Shown here: positions 15,001 through 28,252 of the stretch, piece after piece | How the letters are laid out: the number at the start of each line of letters is the position of its first letter | Position numbering within the stretch: the first letter of the stretch is position 1 | Source of the DNA: Plasmopara viticola | Taxonomy: Eukaryota; Oomycota; Peronosporomycetes; Peronosporales; Peronosporaceae | DNA length: 64,000 bases | Assembly: GCA_001695595.3 (NCBI GenBank) | Contig: MBPM02000068.1 | Coordinates: 186,001-250,000 of the forward strand | Direction of reading: 5' to 3' | Translations under genes and position numbers: made by a program | Notes under the pieces: model-generated | What the model was told of the DNA's origin: nothing | Databases searched by the model: none | The model's input: the letters and a program-made list of their open reading frames with translations, nothing else

Positions 15001-18000
15001 GCTACATGCGTGGCCTGTTGCTGACATATTGAGTTGGTATGTGGTCAGGAGTGAGAAGATATCAACCCCTCCCTTTTGCTCCCTGGACAAATGCGTCAGA
15101 CAGCGTACCATTGCGAAATGTCGAACCTAAGGAAGAAAACACACTTGGCTTAAGGCATCAAGCTTTACAAGAAATATGATGCTTAAAACTATATTCGACC
15201 TTTCCTGGACATAGCAATCGTGGTAAAGAAAAAGACGCTTTCATTAGCGCAAATATACTCTTTTAGCTTTCACTTACGATTTCTATTGCGAGAAACGATG
15301 AAAGCCAAGAAGATTGTGACAGAACAGGATGATGACGTTCGTTTGGATGACTCAGACACTTAAGACTCACTGTTAGTCGTACCGATTCTGCGATTCAGTC
15401 CAACACGTACACGCAAGGCGCGTAATAAGTCATTGGCATCTCTGATGATTCAACGAGTACACAATGATAGGCGATTGAATGACTTAGATTTTGAAATCAA
15501 ACCGGTTGACACGTAAAACACGTCGGTGATTCGGTCGTTTATGTCTTCTACACAGCCGTCTCGTCCATGTTGTCCAGTCACAACCCATAAAGCGAAAGCT
15601 ATCCCGATTTTTTCGCTACATGCGTGACGTGTTGCTGACATAATTGAGTTGGTATGTGGTCAGGAGTGAGAAGATATCAACTCCTTCCTTTTGCTCCCTA
15701 GACAAATGCGTCAGACAGCGTACCATTGCGAAATGTCGTACCTAAGGAACATAACTTGGCTTAAGGCATCAAACATTACAAATATGATCTTAAAACTACA
15801 TTCGACCTTTCCTGGACATAGCAATCGTGGTAAAGAAAAAGACGCTTTCATTAGCGCACATATACCCTTTTAGCTTTCACTTACGATTTCCATTGCGAGA
15901 AACAACGAAAGCCAAGAAGATTGTGACAGAACAGGATGATGACGTTCGTTTGGATGACTCAGACACTTAAGACTCACTGTTAGTCGTACCGAATTTGCGA
16001 TTCAGTCCAACACGTACACGCAAGGCGCGTAATAAGTCATTGGCATCTCTGATGATTCAACGAGTACACAATGATGGCGATTGAATGACTTAGATTTTTG
16101 AAATTAAACCGGGTTGACACGTAAAACACGTCCGGTGATTCGGTCGATTATGTCTTCTACACAGCCGTCTCATCCATGTTGTCCAGTCACAAACCATAAA
16201 GCGAGAGCTATGCCGATTTTTTCGCTACATGCGTAGTGTGTTGCTGACATAATTGAGTTGGTATGTGTCAGGAGTGAGAAGATATCAACCCCTCCCTTTT
16301 GCTCCCTGGACAAATGCGTCAGACAGCGTACCATTGCGATATGTCGTACCTAAGAAGAAAACACACTTGGCTTAAGGCATCAAACTTCACAAGAAATATG
16401 ATGCTTAAAACTATATTCGACCTTTCCTGGACATAGCAATCGTGGTAAAGAAAAAGACGCTTTCATTAGCGCACATATACCCTTTTAGCTTTCACTTACG
16501 ATTTCCATTGCGAGAAACAACGAAAGCCAAGAAGATTGTGACAGAACAGGATGATGACGTTCGTTTGGATGACTCAGACACTTAAGACTCACTGTTAGTC
16601 GTACCGATTTTGCGATTCCGTCCAACACGTACACGCAAGGCGCGTAATAAGTCATTGGCATCTCTGATGATTCAACGAGTACACAATGATGGCGATTGAA
16701 TGACTTAGATTTTTGAAATTAAACCGGGTTGACACGTAAAAACGTCTGGTGATTCGGTCGCTTATGTCTTCTACACAGCCGTCTCGTCCATGTTGTCCAG
16801 TCACAAACCATAAAGCGAAAGCTATGCCGATTTTTTCGCTACATGCGTGGCCTGTTGCTGACATAATTGAGTTGGTATGTGTCAGGAGTGAGAAGATATC
16901 AACCCCTCCCTTTTGCTCCCTGGACAAATGCGTCAGACAGCGTACCATTGCGATATGTCGTACCTAAGAAGGAAACACACTTGGCTTAAGGCATCAAACT
17001 TTACAAAATATGAATCTTAAAACTACATTCGACCTTTCCTGGACAAAGCAATCGTGGTAAAGAAAAAGACGCTTTCATTAGCGCAAATATACCCTTTCAG
17101 CTTTCACTTACGATTTCTATTGCGAGAAACGATGAAAGCCAAGAAGATTGTGACAGAACAGGATGATGACGTTCGTTTGGATGACTCAGACACTTAAGAC
17201 TCACTGTTAGTCGTACCGATTTGCGATTCAGTCCAACACGTACACGCAAGGCGCGTAATAAGTCATTGGCATCTCTGATGATTCAACGAGTACACAATGA
17301 TGGCGATTGAATGACTTAGATTTTTGAAATTAAACCGGGTTGACACGTAAAACACGTCCGGTGATTCGGTCGATTATGTCTTCTACACAGCCGTCTCGTC
17401 CATGTTGTCCAGTCACAAACCATAAAGCGAAGCTATGCCGATTTTTTCGCTACATGCGTGGTGTTGCTGACATAATTGAGTTGGTATGTGTCAGGAGTGA
17501 GAAGATATCAACCCCTCCCTTTTGCTCCCTGGACAAATGCGTCAGACAGCGTACCATTGCGATATGTCGTACCTAAGAAGAAAACACACTTGGCTTAAGG
17601 CATCAAACTTTACAAGAAATATGATGCTTAAAACTATATTCGACCTTTCCTGGACATAGCAATCGTGGTAAAGAAAAAGACGCTTTCATTAGCGCAAATA
17701 TACCCTTTCAGCTTTCACTTACGATTTCTATTGCGAGAAACGATGAAAGCCAAGAAGATTGTGACAGAACAGGATGATGACGTTCGTTTGGATGACTCAG
17801 ACACTTAAGACTCACTGTTAGTCGTACCGATTTTGCGATTCAGTCCAACACGTACACGCAAGGCGCGTAATAAGTCATTGGCATCTCTGATGATTCAACG
17901 AGTACACAATGATGGCGATTGAATGACTTAGATTTTTGAAATTAAACCGGGTTGACACGTAAAAACGTCTGGTGATTCGGTCGCTTATGTCTTCTACACA

Positions 18001-21000
18001 GCCGTCTCATCCATGTTGTCCAGTCACAAACCATAAAGCGAGAGCTATGCCGATTTTTTCGCTACATGCGTGGCGTGTTGCTGACATAATTGAGTTGGTA
18101 TGTGGTCAGGAGTGAGAAGATATCAACTCCTTCCTTTTGCTCCCTGGACAAATGCGTCAGACAGCGTACCATTGCGAAATGTCGTACCTAAGAAGAAAAC
18201 ACACTTGGCTTAAGGCATCAAACTTTACAAGAAATATGATGCTTAAAACTATATTCGACCTTTCCTGGACAAAGCAATCGTGGTAAAGAAAAAGACGCTT
18301 TCATTAGCGCAAATATACCCTTTCAGCTTTCACTTACGATTTCTATTGCGAGAAACGATGAAAGCCAAGAAGATTGTGACAGAACAGGATGATGACGTTC
18401 GTTTGGATGACTCAGACACTTAAGACTCACTGTTAGTCGTACCGATTTTGCGATTCAGTCCAACACGTACACGCAAGGCGCGTAATAAGTCATTGGCATC
18501 TCTGATGATTCAACGAGTACACAATGATGCGATTGAATGACTTAGATTTTGAAATAAACCAGGTTGACACGTAAAAACGTCCGGTGATTCGGTCGTTTAT
18601 GTCTTCTACACAGCCGTCTCGTCCATGTTGTCCAGTCACAAACCATAAAGCGACAGCTATGCCGATTTTTTCGCTACATGCGTGGCCTGTTGCTGACATA
18701 ATTGAGTTGGTATGTGGTCAGGAGTGAGAAGATATCAACCCCTCCCTTTTGCTCCCTGGACAAATGCGTCAGACAGCGTACCATTGCGAAATGTCGTACC
18801 TAAGAAAGAAAACATACTTGGCTTAAGGCATCAAACTTTACAAGAAATATGATGCTTAAAACTATATTCGACCTTTCCTGGACATAGCAATCGTGGTAAA
18901 GAAAAAGACGCTTTCATTAGCGCAAATATACCCTTTCAGCTTTCACTTACGATTTCTATTGCGAGAAACGATGAAAGCCAAGAAGATTGTGACAGAACAG
19001 GATGATGACGTTCGTTTGGATGACTCAGACACTTAAGACTCACTGTTAGTCGTACCGATTTGCGATTCAGTCCAACACGTACACGCAAGGCGCGTAATAA
19101 GTCATTGGCATCTCTGATGATTCAACGAGTACACAATGATAGCGATTGAATGACTTAGATTATTGAAATTAAACCAGGTTGACTCGTAAAACACGTCCGG
19201 TGATTCGGTCGTTTATGTCTTCTACACAGCCGTCTCGTCCATGTTGTCCAGTCACAAACCATAAAGCGAGAGCTATGCCGATTTTTTCGCTACATGCGTG
19301 GCCTGTTGCTGACATAATTGAGTTGGTATGTGTCAGGAGTGAGAAGATATCAACCCCTCCCTTTTTCTCCCTGGACAAATGCGTCAGACAGCGTACCATT
19401 GCGATATGTCGTACCTAAGAAGAAAACACACTTGGCTTAAGGCATCAAACTTTACAAGAAATATGATGCTTAAAACTATATTCGACCTTTCCTGGACATA
19501 GCAATCGTGGTAAAGAAAAAGACGCTTTCATTAGCGCAAATATACCCTTTCAGCTTTCACTTACGATTTCTATTGCGAGAAACGATGAAAGCCAAGAAGA
19601 TTGTGACAGAACAGGATGATGACGTTCGTTTGGATGACTCAGACACTTAAGACTCACTGTTAGTCGTACCGATTTGCGATTCAGTCCAACACGTACACGC
19701 AAGGCGCGTAATAAGTCATTGGCATCTCTGATGATTCAACGAGTACACAATGATGGCGATTGAATGACTTAGATTTTTGAAATTAAACCGGGTTGACACG
19801 TAAAAACGTCTGGTGATTCGGTCGCTTATGTCTTCTACACAGCCGTCTCATCCATGTTGTCCAGTCACAAACCATAAAGCGACAGCTATGCCGATTTTCT
19901 CGCTACATGCGTGGCCTGTTGCTGACATAATTGAGTTGGTATGTGGTCAGGAGTGAGAAGATATCAACCCCTCCCTTTTGCTCCCTGGACAAATGCGTCA
20001 GACAGCGTACCATTGCGATATGTCGTACCTAAGAAGGAAACACACTTGGCTTAAGGCATCAAACTTTACAAGAAATATGATGCTTAAAACTATATTCGAC
20101 CTTTCCTGGACAAAGCAATCGTGGTAAAGAAAAAGACGCTTTCATTAGCGCAAATATACCCTTTCAGCTTTCACTTACGATTTCTATTGCGAGAAACGAT
20201 GAAAGCCAAGAAGATTGTGACAGAACAGGATGATGACGTTCGTTTGGATGACTCAGACACTTAAGACTCACTGTTAGTCGTACCGATTTGCGATTCAGTC
20301 CAACACGTACACGCAAGGCGCGTAATAAGTCATTGGCATCTCTGATGATTCAACGAGTACACAATGATGGCGATTGAATGACTTGGATTTTGAAATCAAA
20401 CCGGTTGACACGTAAAACACGTCCGGTGATTCGGTCGTTATGTCTTCTACACAGCCGTCTCGTCCATGTTGTCCAGTCACAAACCATAAAGCGAGCTATG
20501 CCGATTTTTTCGCTACATGCGTAGCGTGTTGCTGACATAATTGAGTTGGTATGTGTCAGGAGTGAGAAGATATCAACCCCTCCCTTTTGCTCCCTGGACA
20601 AATGCGTCAGACAGCGTACCATTGCGAAATGTCGTACCTAAGGAAGAAAACACACTTGGCTTAAGGCATCAAACTTTACAAGAAATATGATGCTTAAAAC
20701 TATATTCGACCTTTCCTGGACATAGCAATCGTGGTAAAGAAAAAGACGCTTTCATTAGCGCAAATATACCCTTTCAGCTTTCACTTACGATTTCTATCGC
20801 GAGAAACGATGAAAGCCAAGAAGATTGTGACAGAACAGGATGATGGCGTTCGTTTGGATGACTCAGACACTTAAGACTCACTGTTAGTCGTACCGATTTG
20901 CGATTCAGTCCAACACGTACACGCAAGGCGCGTAATAAGTCATTGGCATCTCTGATGATTCAACGAGTACACAATGATCGCGATTAAATGACTTAGATTA

Positions 21001-24000
21001 TTGAATTTAAATCAGGTGACACGTAAAACACGTCCGGTGATTCGGTCGCTTATGTCTTCTACACAGCCGTCTCATCCATGTTGTCCAGTCACAAACCATA
21101 AAGCGAGAGCTATGCCGATTTTTTCGCTACATGCGTAGCGTGTTGCTGACATAATTGAGTTGGTATGTGTCAGGAGTGAGAAGATATCAACCCCTCCCTT
21201 TTGCTCCCTGGACAAATGCGTCAGACAGCGTACCATTGCGATATGTCGTACCTAAGAAGAAAACACACTTGGCTTAAGGCATCAAACTTTACAAGAAATA
21301 TGATGCTTAAAACTTATTCGACCTTTCCTGGACATAGCAATCGTGGTAAAGAAAAAGACGCTTTCATTAGCGCAAATATACCCTTTCAGCTTTCACTTAC
21401 GATTTCTATTGCGAGAAACGATGAAAGCTAAGAAGATTGTGACAGAACAGGATGATGACGTTCGTTTGGATGACTCAGACGCTCAAGACTCAATGTTAGT
21501 CGTACCAATTTTGCGATTCAGTCCAACACGTACACGCAAGGCGCGTAATAAGTCATTGGCATCTCTGATGATTCAACGAGTACACAATGATGGCGATTGA
21601 ATGACTTAGATTTTTGAAATCAAACCGGGTTGACACGTAAAAACGTCCGGTGATTCGGTCGTTTATGTCTTCTACACAGCCGTCTCGTCCATGTTGTCCA
21701 GTCACAAACCATAAAGCGAGAGCTATGCCGATTTTTTCGCTACATGCGTGGCCTGTTGCTGACATGATTGAGTTGGTATGTGGTCAGGAGTGAGAAGATA
21801 TCAACCCCTCCCTTTTGCTCCCTGGACAAATGCGTCAGACAGCGTACCATTGCGATATGTCGTACCTAAGAAGAAAATACAATTGGCTTAAGGCATCAAA
21901 CTTTACAAGAAATATGATGCTTAAAACTGTATTCGACCTTTCCTGGACATAGCAATCGTGGTAAAGAAAAAGACGCTTTCATTAGCGCAAATATACCCAT
22001 TCAGCATTCACTTACGATTTCTATCGCGAGAAACGATGAAAGCCAAGAAGATTGTGACAGAACAGGATGATGACGTTCGTTTGGATGACTCAACGCAACA
22101 CGTACACGCAAGGCGCGTAATAAGTCATTGGCATCTCTGATGATTCAACGAGTACACAATGATGGCGATTGAATGACATGGATCCTGAAATCAAACCGGG
22201 TTGACACGTAAAACACGTCCGGTGATTCGGTCGCTTATGTCTTCTACACAGCCGTCTCGTCCATGTTGTCCAGTCACAAACTATAAAGCGACAGCTATGC
22301 CGATTTTTTCGCTACATGCGTGGCCTGTTGCTGACATAATTGAGTTGGTATGTGGTCAGGAGTATCAACCCCTCCCTTTTGCTCCCTGGACAAATGCGTC
22401 AGACAGCGTACCATTGCGATATGTCGTACCTAAGGAAGAAAACACACTTGGCTTAAGGCATCAAACTTTACAAGAAATATGATGCTTAAAACTGTATTCG
22501 ACCTTTCCTGGACATAGCAATCGTGGTAAAGAAAAAGACGCTTTCATTAGCGCAAATATACCCTTTCAGCTTTCACTTACGATTTCTATCGCGAGAAACG
22601 ATGAAAGCCAAGAAGATTGTGACAGAACAGGATGATGACGTTCGTTTGGATGACTCAACGCAACACGTACACGCAAGGCGCGTAATAAGTCATTGGCATC
22701 TCTGATGATTTAACGAGTAGACAATGATAGCGATTGAATGATTTAGATTATTGAAATTAAACCAGATTGACTCGTAAAACACGTCCGGTGATTCGGTCGT
22801 TTATGTCTTCTAAACAGCCGTCTCGTCCATGTTGTCCAGTCACAAACAATAAAGCGAAGCTATGCCGATTTTTTCGCTACATGCGTGGCCTGTTGCTGAC
22901 ATGATTGAGTTGGTATGTGGTCAGGAGTGAGAAGATATCAACCCCTCCCTTTTGCTCCCTGGACAAATGCGTCAGACAGCGTACCATTGCGAAATGTCGT
23001 ACCTAAGGAAGAAAACACACTTGGCTAAAGGCATCAAACTTTACAGGAAATATGATGCTTAAAACTATATTCGACCTTTCCTGGACATAGCAATCGTGGT
23101 AAAGAAAAAGACGCTTTCATTAGCGCAAATATACCCTTTCAGCTTTCACTTACGATTTCTATTGCGAGAAACGATGAAAGCCAAGAAGATTGTGACAGAA
23201 CAGGATGATGACGTTCGTTTGGATGACTCAGACACTTAAGACTCACTGTTAGTCGTACCGATTCTGCGATTCAGTCCAACACGTACACGCAAGGCGCGTA
23301 ATAAGTCATTGGCATCTCTGATGATTCAACGAGTACACAATGATGGCGATTAAATGATTTAGATTTTTGAAATCAAACCGGGTTGACACGTAAAACACGT
23401 TCCGTGATTCGGTCGCTTATGTCTTCTAAACAGCCGTCTCGTCCATGTTGTCCAGTCACAAACCATAAAGCGACAGCTATGCCGATTTTTTCGCTACATG
23501 CGTGGCCTGTTGCTGACATAATTGAGTTGGTATGTGGTCAGGAGTGAGAAGATATCAACCCCTCCCTTTTGCTCCCTGGACAAATGCGTCAGACAGCGTA
23601 CCATTGCGAATTGTCGAACCTAAGGAAGAAAGCACACTTGGCTTAAGGCATCAAACTTCACAAGAAATACTATGTTTAAAACTGTATTCGACCTTTCCTG
23701 GACATAGCAATCGTGGTAAAGAAAAAGACGCTTTCATTAGCGCAAATATACCCTTTAAGCTTTCACTTACGATTTCTATCGCATGAAACGATGAAAGCCA
23801 AGAAGATTGTGACAGAACAGGATGATGACGTTCGTTTGGATGACTCAACGCAACACGTACACTCAAGGCGCGTAATAAGTCATTGGCATCTTTGATGATT
23901 CAACGAGTACACAATGATCGCGATTGAATGATTTAGATTATTAAAATTAAACCAGGTTGACTCGTAAAACACGTCCGGTGATTCGGTCGTTTATGTCTTC

Positions 24001-26100
24001 TACACAGCCGTCTCGTCCATGTTGTCCAGTCACATACCATAAAGCGAAAGCTATGCCGATTTTTTCGCTACATGCGTAGAGTGTTGCTGACATAATTGAG
24101 TTGTATGTGGTCAGGAGTGAGAAGATATCAACCCCTCCCTTTTGCTCCCTGGACAAATGCGTCAGACAGCGTACCATTGCGAAATGTCGTACCTAAGGAA
24201 AAAAACACACTTGGCTTAAGGCATCAAACTTTACAAGAAATATGATGCTTAAAACTATATTCGACCTTTCCTGGACATAGCAATCGTGGTAAAGAAAAAG
24301 ACGCTTTCATTAGCGCAAATATACCCTTTCAGCTTTCACTTACGATTTCTATCGCGAGAAACGATGAAAGCCAAGAAGATTGTGACAGAACAGGATGATG
24401 ACGTTCGTTTGGATGACTCAACGCAACACGTACACGCAAGGCGCGTAATAAGTCATTGGCATCTCTGATGATTCAACGAGTACACAATGATGGCGATTGA
24501 ATGACTTAGATTTTGAAATCAAACCGGGTTGACACGTAAAACACGTCCGGTGATTCGGTCGTTTATGTCTTCTACACAGCCGTCTCGTCCATGTTGTCCA
24601 GTCACAAACCATAAAGCGAAAGCTATGCCGATTTTTTCGCTACATGCGTGGCCTGTTGCTGACATAATTGAGTTGGTATGTGGTCAGGAGTGAGAAGATA
24701 TCAACCCCTCCCTTTTGCTCCCTGGACAAATGCGTCAGACAGCGTACCATTGCGAAATGTCGTACCTAAGGAAGAAAACATACTTGGCTTAAGGCATCAA
24801 ACTTTACAAGAAATATGATGCTTAAAACTATATTCGACCTTTCCTGGACATAGCAATCGTGGTAAAGAAAAAGACGCTTTCATTAGCGCAAATATCCCTT
24901 TCAGCTTTCACTTACGATTTCTATTGCGAGAAACAACGAAAGCCAAGAAGATTGTGACAGAACAGGATGATGACGTTCGTTTGGATGACTCAGACACTTA
25001 AGACTCACTGTTAGTCGTACCGATTTTGCGATTCAGTCCAACACGTACACGCAAGGCGCGTAATAAGTCATTGGCATCTCTGATGATTCAACGAGTACAC
25101 AATGATGGCGATTGAATGACTTAGATTATTGAAATTAAACCAGGTTGACTCGTAAAACACGTCCGGTGATTCGGTCGTTTATGTCTTCTAAACAGCCGTC
25201 TCGTCCATGTTGTCCAGTCACAAACCATAAAGCGACAGCTATGCCGATTTTTTCGCTACATGCGTGGCCTGTTGCTGACATAATTGAGTTGGTATGTGGT
25301 CAGGAGTGAGAAGATATCAACCCCTCCCTTTTGCTCCCTGGACAAATGCGTCAGACAGCGTACCATTGCGAAATGTCGAACCTAAGAAAGAAAACACAAT
25401 TGGCTTAAGGCATCAAACTTTACAAGAAATATGATGCTAAAAACTATATTCGACCTTTCCTGGACATAGCAATCGTGGTAAAGAAAAAGACGCTTTCATT
25501 AGCGCAAATATACCCTTTCAGCTTTCACTTACGATTTCTATTGCGAGAAACGATGAAAGCCAAGAAGATTGTGACAGAACAGGATGATGACGTTCGTTTG
25601 GATGACTCAGACACTTAAGACTCACTGTTAGTCGTACCGATTCTGCGATTCAGTCCAACACGTACACGCAAGGCGCGTAATAAGTCATTGGCATCTCTGA
25701 TGATTCAACGAGTACACAATGATAGCGATTGAATGATTTAGATTATTGAAATTAAACCAGGTTGACTCGTAAAACACGTCCGGTGATTCGGTCATTTATG
25801 TCTTCTAAACAGACGTCTCGTCCATGTTGTCCAGTCACAAACCATAAAGCGACAGCTATGCCGATTTTTTCGCTACATGCGTGGCCTGTTGCTGACATAA
25901 TCGAGTTAGTATGTCGTCAGGAGTGAGAAGATATCAACCCCTCCCTTTTGCTCCCTTGACAAATGCGTCAGACAGCGTACCATTGCGAAATGTCGTACCT
26001 AAGGAAAAAAACATACTTGGCTTAAGGCATCAAACTTTACAAGAAATATGATGCTTAAAACTATATTCGACATTTCCTGGACATAGCAATCGTGGTAAAG
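1..26100 (+). repeat. Satellite array block A, ~610-bp monomers
   Basis: About 43 head-to-tail monomers, all in one orientation. Using the landmark CGTAAAACACGTCCGG (and close variants), units start near 1, 610, 1228, 1838, 2452, 3069, 3682, 4294, 4910, 5526, 6134, 6729, 7345, 7962, 8575, 9189, 9805, 10420, 11037, 11654, 12267, 12883, 13493, 14282, 14898, 15512, 16120, 16735, 17346, 17958, 18570, 19185, 19799, 20411, 21022, 21636, 22207, 22773, 23389, 23963, 24535, 25151 and 25768. Typical spacing is 608-618 bp; units at 21636, 22207, 23389 and 23963 are about 43 bp short, and the 13493 unit carries an insertion. Copies differ mainly by scattered substitutions and 1-3-bp indels. Short frames (60-98 codons) occur on both strands but are broken differently in each copy, so I read this as non-coding satellite DNA. 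The array continues beyond position 1. Confidence 0.95.
13549..13724. other. ~176-bp insertion inside one satellite monomer
   Basis: The monomer starting near 13493 is about 176 bp longer than its neighbours. The normal run through CAGCCGTCTCGTCC is interrupted at 13549 by sequence absent from all other monomers, and satellite sequence resumes at TGTCCAGTCAC near 13725. GTCC lies at the left junction and again at about 13710, so a 4-bp target duplication is possible, but eight or more extra bases follow it. I see no clear terminal inverted repeats, poly-A tail or recognisable protein. It could be a short non-autonomous element or filler DNA from break repair. Confidence 0.75.
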
Positions 26101-28252
26101 AAAAAAACGCTTCCATCAGCGTTAATTTACCGGTTCAGCTTTCACTTACGGTTATGGCTGCGAGAAATGATGACAGCCAAGAAGATTGTGACCGAACTGG
26201 ACGAGGCGTCCGGTTTGCCGGTTCAGACTTTGGATGGTCACTGTTAGTCGCAACGATTTTGCGATTCAGTCCAACACGAACATGCAAGACACATAAGAAG
26301 TCATTGGCATCTTTGATAATTCGACGAGTACACAATACTAGCGATTGAATGACTTACACTATTATTATAGTACGGTCATTCAAGTCCTCCACACAGGAGT
26401 CTCGTCCAATTGTCCAATTACAAATCATACGGCGATACAGACCACTATGTTAATGACCCGCTACATGCGTGGCATCTGCTGACATAACTGAATTGGCTCT
26501 TTGTCAGAAGTGAGAAGACATCAACCTTCGCTTGCTATCGCGCCTCGGATAAAGGCGGCAGACAGCGTACGATTGCGAGTTTTCGGACTTAATAAAATAG
26601 CATACTTGCTTGAAGGCAACAAAGTTTACAAGAAATAAGATGCTCAAAACTATTTTATACCTTTCCCGGACACAGCAATCGTAGGAAAGAAAAACACCCT
26701 TTCATCAGCGCTAATACACCGTTTCAGCTTCCACTTACGGAAACAATTGCAAGACACCATGACAGGCAAGAAGATTGTAACCGAACAGGATGATGGCGTC
26801 CGGTTGGATGACTCAGACACTCAAGACTCACTGTTAGTCGTACAAATTCTGCGATTTAGTGCAAAACGAACACGCAAGGCGCATAATAAGTCATTGGAAT
26901 TTCTGATTTTTTGACGCGTGCACAATAGAGTCGATTGTATGACTCACATTATTGGAATCTTACCAGGTAGTAACGTTCAGTACGTCCTCATTTATGTCCT
27001 CTCCACAGCCGTCTCGTCTAAGTTGTCCAATCACGAACCATAAAGCGACAACTATGCCGATTTGCCTGCTACATGCGTGGCGTGTTGCTGACATAATCGA
27101 GTTAGTATGTCGTCAGGAGTGAAGATATCAACCCCTCCCTTTTGCTCCCTGGACAAATGCGTCAGACAGCGTACCATTGCGAAATGTCGTACCTAAGGAA
27201 AAAAAACATACTTGGCTTAAGGCATCAAACTTTACAAGAAATATGATGCTTAAAACTATTTTCGACATTTCCTGGACATAGCAATCGTGGTAGAGAAAAA
27301 AACGCTTCCATCAGCGCTAATTTACCGGTTCAGCTTTCACTTACGGTTATGGCTGCGAGAAATGATGACAGCCAAGAAGATTGTGACCGAACAGGACGAG
27401 GCGTCCGGTTTGCCGGTTCAGACTTTGGATGGTCACTGTTAGTCGCAACGATTTTGCGATTCAGTCCAACACGAACATGCAAGACACATAAGAAGTCATT
27501 GGCATCTTTGATAATTCGACGAGTACACAATACTAGCGATTGAATGACTTACACTATTATTATAGTACGGTCATTCAAGTCCTCCACACAGGAGTCTCGT
27601 CCAATTGTCCAATTACAAATCATACGGCGACACAGACCACTATGCTAATGACCCGCTACATGCGTGGCATCTGCTGACATAACTGAATTGGCTCTTTGTC
27701 AGAAGTGAGAAGACATCAACATTCGCTTGCTATCGTGCCTCGGATAAAGGCGGCAGACAGCGTACGATTGCGAGTTTTCGGACTTAAAAAGATAACATAC
27801 TTGCTTGAAGGCACCAAAGTTTACAAGAAATATGATGCTTAAAATTATTTTATACCTTTCCTGGACACAGCAATCGTAGTGAAGAAAAGCACGCTTTCAT
27901 CATCGCTAGTATACTGTTTAAGCTTTCACTTACGGTAACGATTGCGAGACACCACGACAGGCATGAAGATTGTGATCGAACAAGAGGATGGCGTTCGGTT
28001 GGATGACTCAGATGCACAAAACTCACCGTTACTTGTACTAATTTTGCGATTTGGTCCAACACGAACACGCCTGGCACATAATAAGTCATTGGCATCTCCG
28101 ATAATTCGACTAATACACAATGATGGCAAATGAATGACTTAAATAATGTAAAGGACACAAAGTAGTGCGCGGATAGAACGTCTAATCTTTGGGTATTTAT
28201 GTTCTACACAGGTGTTTTGTTTAAGTTGTTCAATCGCAAACCAAAAAGCGAC
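26100..28252 (+). repeat. Satellite array block B1, diverged monomers with a 1,195-bp dimer duplication
   Basis: At about 26,100 the array changes inside a monomer from the block-A subtype to a more diverged one (for example GCTTCCATCAGCG replacing GCTTTCATTAGCG). Unit starts corresponding to the block-A landmark are near 26,371, 26,972, 27,565 and 28,165. About 25,905-26,640 is repeated almost exactly at about 27,100-27,835, an offset of 1,195 bp or two monomers, showing that a dimer was duplicated after divergence. Orientation is still forward. No gene is seen. Confidence 0.88.

Noticed and set aside
1..26100. CRISPR array
   Set aside because: Repeats are ~610 bp and contiguous with no variable spacers, and the window is eukaryotic in every other respect.
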